Below are positions 1 to 5,068 of a stretch of DNA of 5,068 nt, piece after piece. Positions within the stretch are counted from its first letter, which is position 1; each line of letters starts with the position of its first letter. The notes under the pieces were generated by a model. That model saw nothing but the letters and a program-made list of their open reading frames with translations. It did no database searches and was not told where the DNA came from. The stretch is taken from the NCBI GenBank assembly GCA_025997075.1, contig BNUC01000196.1, positions 1 through 5,068 on the forward strand. The letters are read 5' to 3'. The position numbers and the translations under genes are program-made. The stretch is from Betaproteobacteria bacterium (GTDB lineage: Bacteria > Pseudomonadota > Gammaproteobacteria > Burkholderiales > Rhodocyclaceae).

Positions 1-271
<271 letters not shown>

Positions 272-302
272 TGATGTGCCGTGGTATATAGAGGAAACAG
301 AG

Positions 303-370
303 CATGAGCAGGCGTTTGCTTTCCCTCTCCCCTTGCGGGAGAGGGTGCCCCGGCAGGGGCAGGTGAGGGG
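303..370 (-). repeat. Solo REP-like unit (copy A)
   Basis: This 68-base segment is the reverse complement of the right half of the repeats at 1973-2040, 2194-2260 and 4961-5030. Shared blocks include GGCGTTTGCTTTCCCTC, TTGCGGGAGAGGGTGCCCC and GGCAGGGGC. It forms two adjacent hairpins: CTCTCCC (325-331) with GGGAGAG (337-343), and TGCCCC (346-351) with GGGGCA (356-361). Unlike the other copies it is a single unit with no inverted partner; similarity ends after GTGAGGGG at 370. It sits 31 bases outside the inferred IS end. The family resembles REP/BIME elements, which are non-coding, extragenic and often mobilised by RAYT transposases. No RAYT gene is in the window. Confidence 0.75.
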
Positions 371-417
371 AAGGATTAACATTAACACGGAGAATGTAGG
401 GGCGAATGAAAACCTTT

Positions 418-513
418 TTAACCACGGCGACACGGCGGGCACGGCGAAAAGCAAAGACAAAAACGATTTTCGCTTTTTGCTTTTCGCCGTGCCCGCCGTG
501 TCGCCGTGGTTAA
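418..513. repeat. Long inverted repeat with 38-bp perfect arms (hairpin/MITE-like element)
   Basis: Bases 418-455 and 476-513 are perfect reverse complements, separated by 20 bases (456-475) that are themselves partly self-complementary (AAA 461-463 with TTT 468-470). Each arm starts TTAACCACGG and carries three close copies of CACGGCG, as in CACGGCGACACGGCGGGCACGGCG with its varying spacer bases, then AAAAGCAAA. A transcript through it from either strand would fold into a very long, stable hairpin. A T-run (GCTTTTTCC, 516-524) follows on the plus strand, so termination is possible but not required. It lies between the solo REP unit and the spacer before yedE and overlaps no convincing gene. 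Such palindromes built from 'CCACGG.GACACGG' motifs are, from memory, recurrent in environmental betaproteobacterial genomes. The pairing is read directly; the element's nature is inferred. Confidence 0.85.
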
Positions 514-759
514 CTGCTTTTTCCATTTGATCCCTGCTCATCAGTTTGAATCGCACCCATGTTCATAGAGCTTCCTTGCGCCGACGGAAGAAACATACGA
601 AACTACGCCTCTTATGCCCGAGCTCGGGCAGCAGACCGTGCCAAAGGGTTTCCATACGCATGATCGAGGCCGTTCCAGGCTGCATCGACACTCAGGAACC
701 GCTCCACTGCGATAGCCCCGGCGGTGCGTCCCGCAAAAATTTGACCATAGAGAAACGCC
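514..759. other. Intergenic spacer upstream of yedE, no recognised gene
   Basis: Together with the repeats before it, this completes a 488-base gap (272-759) with no convincing coding sequence. The spacer contains the palindrome at 615-630. The minus strand is open from about 764 to 612 (a peptide beginning MAFLYGQIFAGRTAGAI), and a 32-codon frame runs from 661 to 563 (beginning MRMETLWHGLLPELGHKRRS). Neither has a clear ribosome binding site or a family I can name, and they overlap each other in different frames, which argues against both. I see no convincing sigma-70 promoter, tRNA or riboswitch. The promoter of yedE, if it has its own, should lie here. Confidence 0.5.
615..630. repeat. Perfect 16-bp palindrome (possible operator)
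   Basis: TGCCCGAGCTCGGGCA is identical on both strands and has no central spacer. It lies 129 bases upstream of the yedE start. Dyads of this size can bind dimeric regulators, but no regulator gene is adjacent and no promoter elements can be placed around it. It could also be part of an old repeat or chance in GC-rich DNA. The symmetry is certain; the function is speculative. Confidence 0.4.
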
Positions 760-1839
760 ATGTCTAAAACCGTATTACTAACTGCTTCCGGCATCGCCAT
801 CGGCGTGCTGGCCCTGATCCTGGCGACAAACGGCAATCCGCCCAACATGGGCGTTTGCGTCGCCTGCTTCCTGCGCGACACGACGGGCGCGCTCAAATTG
901 CACAATGCCGCGCCGGTGCAATACCTGCGTCCGGAAATCTTCGGCTTTATCCTCGGCGCTTTCGCTGCGGCGCTGGCGGCGCGCGAATTCAATCCTTCAG
1001 CGGGATATTCGCCTTTCCTGCGGCTCATTCTCGGTTTTTTCATGATGGTTGGCTGCCTCGTTTTTCTCGGCTGTCCGATGCGCATGGTGCTGCGCATCGC
1101 GGGCGGGGACCTCAACGCCGTTGTCGGTCTGGTCGGTTTCGTCGCCGGCATCGGTGTCGGCGTGCTCTTTCTGCTCAAAAATTTCGCCCTGCCGCCGCGC
1201 AATCCGCAACCCGGTAACGAAGGCGTGTGGTTCCCGCTGCTTACTCTCGGACTTCTGGCCCTGTTTTTCTTCAAGGGCGATCTTTTCGCAGCCAGCGCTC
1301 AAGGTCCGGGTTCCCAGCATGCGCCTGTCTGGCTCTCGCTCGTCGGCGGACTGGCTATCGGCGCCATCGTGCAACGTACCCGCTTCTGCTTTATCGGCAT
1401 GATCAGTCACATCTTTCTGTTCCGGCAGTTCTCGATGTTCCTCGGCGTCGTGGCGCTGACGCTCGCCGTCTTCGCCGGAAACCTGGCGCTGGGCAAGTTC
1501 AACGTCGGCTTCGAGTCGCAGCCCATCGCCCACAACGACGCGCTGTGGAACTTCCTCGGCATGATGCTGGTCGGATTGTGCGGCGCTTTTCTCGGCGGCT
1601 GCCCGCTGCGTCAGGTCGTGGGAGCCGGTCAGGGCAACTCGGACGCGACGATGACGGTCATCGGCATGATTCTCGGCGCGGCCGCCGCGCACAACTTTGC
1701 CCTGGCCTCCAGCGCGGCGGGGCCGACCGCGGGCGGCAAGAGCGTGGTGGTCGCGGGGCTGGTTTTCGCGGTCGTCGTGGGTTTGCTGTATACACGAATG
1801 AAGCCGCGGACGGTGATTTCACCGACAGCAAGAAATTAG
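760..1839 (+). CDS. yedE: YedE/YeeE-family membrane transporter, selenium-metabolism YedE type
   Basis: This 359-residue polytopic inner-membrane protein has two related YeeE/YedE (sulfur transport) halves. The N-terminus has NPPNMGVCVACFLRD (26-40), followed by a histidine and VQYLRPEIFGFILGAF (53-68), a signature I associate with the selenium-linked YedE group. Each half carries a GCP motif: GCLVFLGCPMR (98-108, Cys99/Cys105) and LCGAFLGGCPLRQ (273-285, Cys274/Cys281). Other cysteines are Cys33, Cys36 and Cys210 (QRTRFCF). In the related thiosulfate transporter TsuA/YeeE, conserved cysteines line the substrate path, so a reduced sulfur or selenium anion is the likely cargo. The ATG at 760 has a modest AGAG (749-752) seven bases upstream, and the conserved start supports it. 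No yedF/tusA-like or selD gene is adjacent, which is unusual for this family. The family call is firm; the substrate is inferred. Confidence 0.87.
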   Translation: MSKTVLLTASGIAIGVLALILATNGNPPNMGVCVACFLRDTTGALKLHNAAPVQYLRPEIFGFILGAFAAALAAREFNPSAGYSPFLRLILGFFMMVGCLVFLGCPMRMVLRIAGGDLNAVVGLVGFVAGIGVGVLFLLKNFALPPRNPQPGNEGVWFPLLTLGLLALFFFKGDLFAASAQGPGSQHAPVWLSLVGGLAIGAIVQRTRFCFIGMISHIFLFRQFSMFLGVVALTLAVFAGNLALGKFNVGFESQPIAHNDALWNFLGMMLVGLCGAFLGGCPLRQVVGAGQGNSDATMTVIGMILGAAAAHNFALASSAAGPTAGGKSVVVAGLVFAVVVGLLYTRMKPRTVISPTARN

Positions 1840-1847
1840 CGACAAGC

Positions 1848-2077
1848 ATTCAGGCCTGTCGGCCAAACGTCAATCTCTTCGCCCCGCTTGCGGGGCGTGC
1901 GAGGCCAAGGTGGCCGAAGGCCGGATGAGGGGAGCGGCAATTCAGCACGAAACAACACTGGACATGTCCAACCCCCCTCACCCGCCCCTGCCGGGGCACC
2001 CTCTCCCGCAAGCGGGCGAAGGAAAGCAAACGCCGCTTATGGGAGGGGTTTTAAACCGGAGTTAGTTCTACGATGAA
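1848..2077 (+). repeat. Tandem duplication, first copy (230 bp)
   Basis: The segment starting ATTCAGGCCTGTCGGCC at 1848 recurs directly next to itself at 2078. The two copies are nearly identical, with a handful of substitutions. The main length difference is near 1896-1906, where this copy reads CGGGGCGTGCGAGGCCAAGG and the second reads CGGGGAGAAGG, so this copy is 9 bases longer. The unit ends with GGTTTTAAACCGGAGTTAG plus TTCTACGATGAA, a copy of the ribosome binding site and start codon of tctB. The first ATG (2073) is therefore a displaced duplicate of the tctB start. The copy begins only 8 bases after the yedE stop. Confidence 0.9.
1871..2040. repeat. Inverted REP doublet (copy B)
   Basis: The left unit (about 1871-1932) runs from CAATCTCTTCGCC to GGATGAGGGG. 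The right unit (about 1973-2040) runs from CCCCCTCACCCGCC to GCAAACGCCGCTTAT. The reverse complement of the right unit aligns with the left one through CTTCGCCC, GCTTGCGGG and TGAGGGG, so the two form an imperfect long stem around a spacer of about 40 bases. Local hairpins also exist, notably CGCCCCG (1880-1886) with CGGGGCG (1891-1897). Lying directly after yedE, its RNA could shield the 3' end of that transcript or terminate it, but no U-tract follows. Confidence 0.8.
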
Positions 2078-2100
2078 ATTCAGGCCTGTCGGCCAAACGT

Positions 2101-2260
2101 CAATCCCTTCGTCCCGCTTGCGGGGAGAAGGTGGCCGAAGGCCGGATGAGGGGGGCGGCAATTCAGCACGAAACAACACTGGAACATGTCCAACCCCCTC
2201 ACCCGCCCCTGCCGGGGCACCCTCTCCCGCAAGCGGGCGAAGGAAAGCAAACGCCGCTTA
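2101..2260. repeat. Inverted REP doublet (copy C)
   Basis: This has the same architecture as the doublet at 1871-2040: left unit about 2101-2153, spacer GCGGCAATTCAGCACGAAAC and onward, right unit about 2194-2260. It lacks the 9 extra bases present in copy B, and in that respect matches copy D, so the short form is probably ancestral. It sits 33 bases upstream of the tctB start and would place a long structured element in the 5' leader of any tctBA transcript that begins upstream of it. Confidence 0.8.
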
Positions 2261-2278
2261 TGGGCGGGGTTTTAAACC

Positions 2279-2296
2279 GGAGTTAGTTTTACGATG
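2279..2296 (+). promoter_or_regulatory. Ribosome binding site and start of tctB
   Basis: GGAG at 2279-2282 lies 11 bases upstream of ATG 2294-2296, a rather long but usable spacing. The small dyad GGTTTTAAACC (2268-2278) ends immediately before it. An identical arrangement (GGAG 2058-2061, ATG 2073) is present in the upstream duplicate. The 2294 start is preferred because it opens the conserved TctB reading frame, while the 2073 start leads into repeat sequence and stops at 2297. Confidence 0.65.
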
Positions 2297-2746
2297 AAAA
2301 TCAGAAGTCAGAAAGACTTTGTTTCCGGCATCGCATTGATCGCCGTCGGGGCGATATTCGCCATCGGTGCGACGAACTACAGCTTCGGCTCCTCGATCCG
2401 TCCCGGACCGGGGTATTTCCCTTTCGGCCTGGGCATCATCCTGTCCATCCTTGGCCTCTCCATCCTGCTTGGCGCCTTCACCGCAAAAAGCAAGGATGGT
2501 GACCCCATCGGCGCGATTCCCTGGCGTGCGTTGATTTGTATCGTCGGCGCCCTCGTGTTCTTCGGTTATTTTCTTCCCAGACTGGGTTTTTTGATCAGCT
2601 TCCCGATCATGATCGCCATCACCTCGGCCGGCGGCAGCGAATTCACCTGGAAGGACGCTCTGCTCAATGCGTTCATCCTGACCGCCCTGTCGTATGCGAT
2701 CTTCATCCATGGACTCCAGTTGAGCATCCCGCTGTGGCCGGCCTGA
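2294..2746 (+). CDS. tctB: Tripartite tricarboxylate transporter small membrane subunit TctB
   Basis: The 150-residue hydrophobic protein matches TctB (Pfam TctB family) in length and pattern. It has a short basic N-terminus (MKIRSQKDF), a first membrane segment at about 9-27, the typical glycine/proline motif RPGPGYFPFGLG (36-47) leading into a second at about 43-63, a charged cytoplasmic loop AKSKDGD (64-70), then hydrophobic stretches at about 79-112 and 122-143. TctB pairs with the large permease TctA. With a periplasmic TctC receptor they import carboxylates such as citrate or other organic acids, driven by an ion gradient. The tctA gene follows after 28 bases on the same strand, so the two are co-transcribed. 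The start codon lies inside a duplicated repeat, so the upstream region of this gene has been rebuilt by a repeat event. Identity is firm; the substrate is unknown. Confidence 0.9.
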   Translation: MKIRSQKDFVSGIALIAVGAIFAIGATNYSFGSSIRPGPGYFPFGLGIILSILGLSILLGAFTAKSKDGDPIGAIPWRALICIVGALVFFGYFLPRLGFLISFPIMIAITSAGGSEFTWKDALLNAFILTALSYAIFIHGLQLSIPLWPA

Positions 2747-2774
2747 TCCGGAACGACGACCCGAAAGATACGCT

Positions 2775-4283
2775 ATGGATTTGCTCAACAACCTCGCCCT
2801 CGGATTCCAGACCTCACTCTCGCTGGCTAACCTCGGGTACGCCTTCCTGGGCGCCCTGCTCGGCACGCTGATCGGCGTCCTGCCGGGCCTTGGGCCGATC
2901 GCCACCATCGCCATGCTGCTGCCCTCGATGTATTCGCTGGAGCCTACCTCCGCGCTGATCATGCTCGCCGGCATCTTTTACGGCGCGCAGTACGGCGGCT
3001 CGACCACGGCGATCCTGATCAACGTGCCCGGCGAGGCGTCCTCGGTTGTCACAGCGCTCGATGGTTACCAGATGGCGCGCAAGGGACGCGCCGGCACGGC
3101 GCTGGCGGTCTCCGCCCTGGGTTCTTTCTTCGCCGGCACGATAGGCACGATGGTCGTCGCGGCTTTCGCTCCGCCCCTGGCCGCGCTGGCATTCGAGTTC
3201 GGCGCGCCCGAATACTGCGCGCTGATGTTCCTTGGCCTCGTTGGCGCCGTCGTTCTGGCTTCGGGATCGCTGGACAAGGCGCTGGCCATGGTCGTCCTGG
3301 GACTCCTGCTCGGCCAGGTCAACACGGATGTCATCACGGCGGTCCCGCGCTTCAGCTTCGACATTCCCGAATTGATGGACGGCATCAACTTCGTGATCAT
3401 CGCCATGGGCGTATTCAGCTTTGGCGAAATCATCGCCAACCTGGGTAAACCGCCGGAACACCGCGAAGTCTTCGTCAAGAATGTCACCGGTCTATGGCCA
3501 AGTAAAAAGGATTTCAAGGAGGCCTCGCCGGCCGCCGTGCGCGGCACCCTCATCGGCTGCCTGCTGGGCGTGCTCCCCGGCGCCGGGCCGATACTCGCAT
3601 CCTTCACCTCGTATTCTCTCGAAAAGAAACTGGCGAAGCATCCGGAAGAGTTTGGAAAAGGCGCGATTCAAGGCGTCGCCGCGCCCGAAGCGGCCAACAA
3701 CTCCGGCGCGCAGACCGCGTTCATCCCGATGCTGACCCTTGGCATCCCGACCAGCGCGATCATGGCCCTGATGATCGGCGCCATGACGCTGATGGGCATT
3801 CAGCCGGGGCCACAGGTCATAAGCAGCAATCCGAGCCTGTTCTGGGGACTGATCACCTCGATGTGGGTCGGTAACCTGATGCTGGTGATCCTGAATCTGC
3901 CGCTGATCGGCATCTGGGTCAAACTGCTGACGGTACCCTACCGCTTCCTCTTTCCCGCGATCATGGCGTTCTGCGCGATCGGCGTGTACTCGCTGTCGAA
4001 CAGCACTTTCGACGTTTACTGTACCGCCATGTTCGCCGTCATCGGCTACGTATTCCACAAGCTCGGTTTCGAGCCGGCGCCCCTCATTCTCGGCTTCATT
4101 CTGGGGCCGATGATGGAAGAAAATTTACGCCGCTCGCTGTTGATGTCCCGTGGCGACTGGACTATCTTCATCACCCGCCCGATCGCCGCGATCATGATCG
4201 CCGTCGCCGTTGTCCTGATGGCCGCCATCGCGCTACCGATCATCCGCAAGAAACGCGAGGAAGTATTCGTCGAGGAGGAGTAA
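2775..4283 (+). CDS. tctA: Tripartite tricarboxylate transporter large permease TctA
   Basis: The 502-residue protein has the usual TctA length and its internal two-fold repeat. In the first half GTLIGVLPGLGPIATIAMLLP (30-50) is followed by FYGAQYGGSTTAILINVPGE (68-87). The second half repeats the pattern with GTLIGCLLGVLPGAGPILAS (257-276) and PEAANNSGAQTAFIPMLTLG (304-323), then IPTSAIMALMIGAM (324-337). The C-terminal LGFILGPMMEENLRRSLLMS (439-458) is also characteristic. About ten or more membrane segments are expected, and the protein ends in a basic-acidic cytoplasmic tail (RKKREEVFVEEE). TctA forms the transport pathway of the TTT importer with TctB. No tctC lies in the window, although it often adjoins tctBA; TTT receptors are commonly encoded away from the permease in betaproteobacteria. 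The Shine-Dalgarno is weak (GAAAG, 2763-2767), so translation may rely on coupling to tctB, which ends 28 bases upstream. Confidence 0.95.
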   Translation: MDLLNNLALGFQTSLSLANLGYAFLGALLGTLIGVLPGLGPIATIAMLLPSMYSLEPTSALIMLAGIFYGAQYGGSTTAILINVPGEASSVVTALDGYQMARKGRAGTALAVSALGSFFAGTIGTMVVAAFAPPLAALAFEFGAPEYCALMFLGLVGAVVLASGSLDKALAMVVLGLLLGQVNTDVITAVPRFSFDIPELMDGINFVIIAMGVFSFGEIIANLGKPPEHREVFVKNVTGLWPSKKDFKEASPAAVRGTLIGCLLGVLPGAGPILASFTSYSLEKKLAKHPEEFGKGAIQGVAAPEAANNSGAQTAFIPMLTLGIPTSAIMALMIGAMTLMGIQPGPQVISSNPSLFWGLITSMWVGNLMLVILNLPLIGIWVKLLTVPYRFLFPAIMAFCAIGVYSLSNSTFDVYCTAMFAVIGYVFHKLGFEPAPLILGFILGPMMEENLRRSLLMSRGDWTIFITRPIAAIMIAVAVVLMAAIALPIIRKKREEVFVEEE

Positions 4284-4368
4284 TCTAAAAACCTCAATTC
4301 GAACACGGCGTGTAAATTGTTCTTTTCCAAGGCCCATTTCTTTTCCAAATCATCATCACGGAGTCAGC

Positions 4369-4818
4369 ATGTTCCGACTAACATGGGTGTCAGGCATGAT
4401 CCTTCCCGTTCTCGCCACGACGGCCATAGCCCAGACGCCAACGATCGAACTAATCGAACTGAGCGCAGGTTTTCATCGTATCGAAACGGAAGTCGCCGCC
4501 GATCAGTCCTCCCGCATGCAGGGCCTGATGCACAGAAAAAGCATGGCGCCCAATCGGGGAATGCTTTTCGTCTTTCCCCGGGCCGATCGTTATTGCATGT
4601 GGATGCGTAACACCCTCCTGCCGCTTTCCGTGGCCTTTCTCGATGACCAGGGAAAAATCCTCAATATCGAGGACATGAAACCGGAGACGGAAGACAATCA
4701 TTGCGCCAGCGCGCCCGTGCGCTTTGCGCTGGAAATGAATCGCGGCTGGTTCGCGGCGAAGGGAATCGGGCCGGGACAACGCATCGTCGGGCTGGAAAAA
4801 TCGCCCCGTCCGAACTAG
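4369..4818 (+). CDS. Exported DUF192-family protein
   Basis: The 149-residue protein begins with a probable signal peptide: MFRLTWVSGMILPVLATTAIA, cleavage likely near residues 21-22 before QTPTIEL. The mature part is a single DUF192 domain (COG1430 type). Its conserved features in order are SRMQGLMHRKSM (48-59), NRGMLFVFP (62-70), YCMWMRNTLLPLSVAFLDDQ (75-94), the aspartate/proline stretch IEDMKP (100-105), Cys112, and the C-terminal FALEMNRGWFAAKGIGPGQR (119-138). Cys76 and Cys112 could pair in the periplasm. The biochemical role of DUF192 proteins is not established. GGAG at 4360-4363, five bases before the ATG, is the best ribosome binding site in the window and fixes the start. The gene lies 85 bases after tctA on the same strand. 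It could be read through from tctBA or have its own promoter; none is clear. Family identity is firm; function is unknown. Confidence 0.9.
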   Translation: MFRLTWVSGMILPVLATTAIAQTPTIELIELSAGFHRIETEVAADQSSRMQGLMHRKSMAPNRGMLFVFPRADRYCMWMRNTLLPLSVAFLDDQGKILNIEDMKPETEDNHCASAPVRFALEMNRGWFAAKGIGPGQRIVGLEKSPRPN

Positions 4819-4867
4819 ATGAATGTTGTTGAAATGATGAACAAACTTTCCTGCGGAGCACTGCGGT

Positions 4868-5030
4868 CAATCCCTTCGCCCCGCTTGCGGGGAGAAGGTG
4901 GCCGAAGGCCGGATGAGGGGGCGGCAATTCAGCACGAAACAACACTGGAACATGTCCAACCCTCCCTCACCCGCCCCTGCCGGGGCACCCTCTCCCGCAA
5001 GCGGGCGAGGGAAAGCAAACGCCGCTCATG
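4868..5030. repeat. Inverted REP doublet (copy D)
   Basis: The sequence from CAATCCCTTCGCC (4868) to AACGCCGCTCATG (5030) repeats the core of the doublets at 1871-2040 and 2101-2260 almost base for base, including the spacer GCGGCAATTCAGCACGAAAC. It lacks the flanks shared by those two: upstream it has CTGCGG instead of CGGCCAAACG, and downstream TTTCTCCATG instead of GGGAGGGG. This copy therefore defines the mobile or conserved core, about 163 bases. It begins 49 bases after the DUF192 stop codon and, like copy B, lies just 3' of a gene. The last 38 bases of the window (5031-5068) hold nothing I can identify. Confidence 0.8.
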
Positions 5031-5068
5031 TTTCTCCATGAGTTTGCATCCCCTCCCAAAACGGTCGC

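Larger units (their letters stand above)
2078..2298 (+). repeat. Tandem duplication, second copy (221 bp)
   Basis: This is the second, head-to-tail copy of the unit at 1848-2077. Its right end overlaps the first bases of tctB: the sequence ...ACGATGAAA (ending 2299) matches the first copy's ...ACGATGAAA (ending 2078). The junction GATGAAATTCAGG shows A/T-rich microhomology between the end of one unit and the start of the next, which fits slippage or unequal crossing-over. Copy two supplies the actual tctB start. The few differences between copies suggest a duplication that is not brand new, or one built from two already diverged repeats. Confidence 0.9.

Noticed and set aside
741..770. Apparent sigma-70 promoter TTGACC (741-746) with TAAAAC (765-770)
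   Set aside because: The -10-like box would lie inside the yedE coding region, so it cannot drive the gene from its ATG at 760.
612..1692. Long minus-strand ORFs opposite yedE (612-1274 and 997-1692)
   Set aside because: They are antisense shadows of a clearly recognised gene in GC-rich DNA, with low-complexity Arg/Ala/Pro-rich translations and no ribosome binding sites.
1888..2297. Two overlapping small plus-strand ORFs (1888-2076 and 2073-2297) encoding near-identical Pro/Ala/Gly/Arg-rich peptides
   Set aside because: Both lie wholly in the duplicated REP doublets and their similarity is explained by the DNA repeat. The start of the second is a copied tctB start. The peptides resemble translated REP sequence, not a protein family.
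2258..4348. Minus-strand ORFs opposite tctB and tctA (2258-2974, 2814-3461, 3065-3607, 3492-4058, 4046-4348)
   Set aside because: The sense strand encodes well-conserved TctB and TctA; the antisense products are charged, repetitive and match nothing recognisable.
4284..4368. Possible terminator in the tctA-DUF192 gap (GAACACGGCGTGT region)
   Set aside because: The stem is only about four base pairs and no strong T-run follows directly, so it is not a convincing intrinsic terminator.
303..5030. Regularly repeated GC-rich palindromic units as a CRISPR array
   Set aside because: The units are irregularly spaced, occur as inverted pairs, have a conserved rather than variable spacer, and no cas gene is present.

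Overview
The window looks like a chromosomal segment of a moderately GC-rich Gram-negative bacterium. It is most likely a betaproteobacterium, possibly of the Rhodocyclales/Burkholderiales type. That placement is an inference from codon and base usage, from a TctA/TctB tripartite tricarboxylate transporter, from an IS3-family element, and from abundant REP-like GC-rich repeats of the 'CCCTCACCC...CTCTCCCGCAAGCGGG' type, which from memory are common in such genomes. No species can be assigned from the sequence alone.

Layout. Bases 1-271 are the left-over end of an IS3-family insertion sequence: the N-terminal 69 codons of OrfA on the minus strand, its Shine-Dalgarno and a terminal sequence ending near 271. 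Bases 272-759 contain no convincing gene. They hold a solo REP-like unit (303-370), a near-perfect 96-base inverted repeat with 38-bp arms (418-513), and a 246-base spacer with a perfect 16-bp palindrome (615-630). Bases 760-1839 encode a YedE/YeeE-family membrane protein closest to the selenium-metabolism YedE group. Bases 1848-2298 are a tandem duplication of a ~221-230 bp unit. Each copy contains an inverted REP doublet and also carries the Shine-Dalgarno and start codon of the next gene. Bases 2294-2746 and 2775-4283 are tctB and tctA, the two membrane subunits of a tripartite tricarboxylate transporter. Bases 4369-4818 encode a small exported DUF192 protein. A further REP doublet (4868-5030) follows it.

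How the genes relate. tctB and tctA form one transcription unit and together make the membrane part of a secondary, ion-driven solute importer. The periplasmic receptor TctC is absent from the window, so it must be encoded elsewhere if the system works. YedE would act alone as a sulfur- or selenium-compound permease; its usual partners (a TusA/YedF-like protein, SelD) are not visible here. The DUF192 gene has its own strong ribosome binding site and no evident functional link to the transporter.

The window does not show a clear new multi-gene system. Its most distinctive content is the repeat landscape: four members of one REP-like family in 5 kb, a separate long hairpin element, and a duplication that copied a gene start and produced a chain of ATGA-overlapping pseudo-ORFs leading into tctB.
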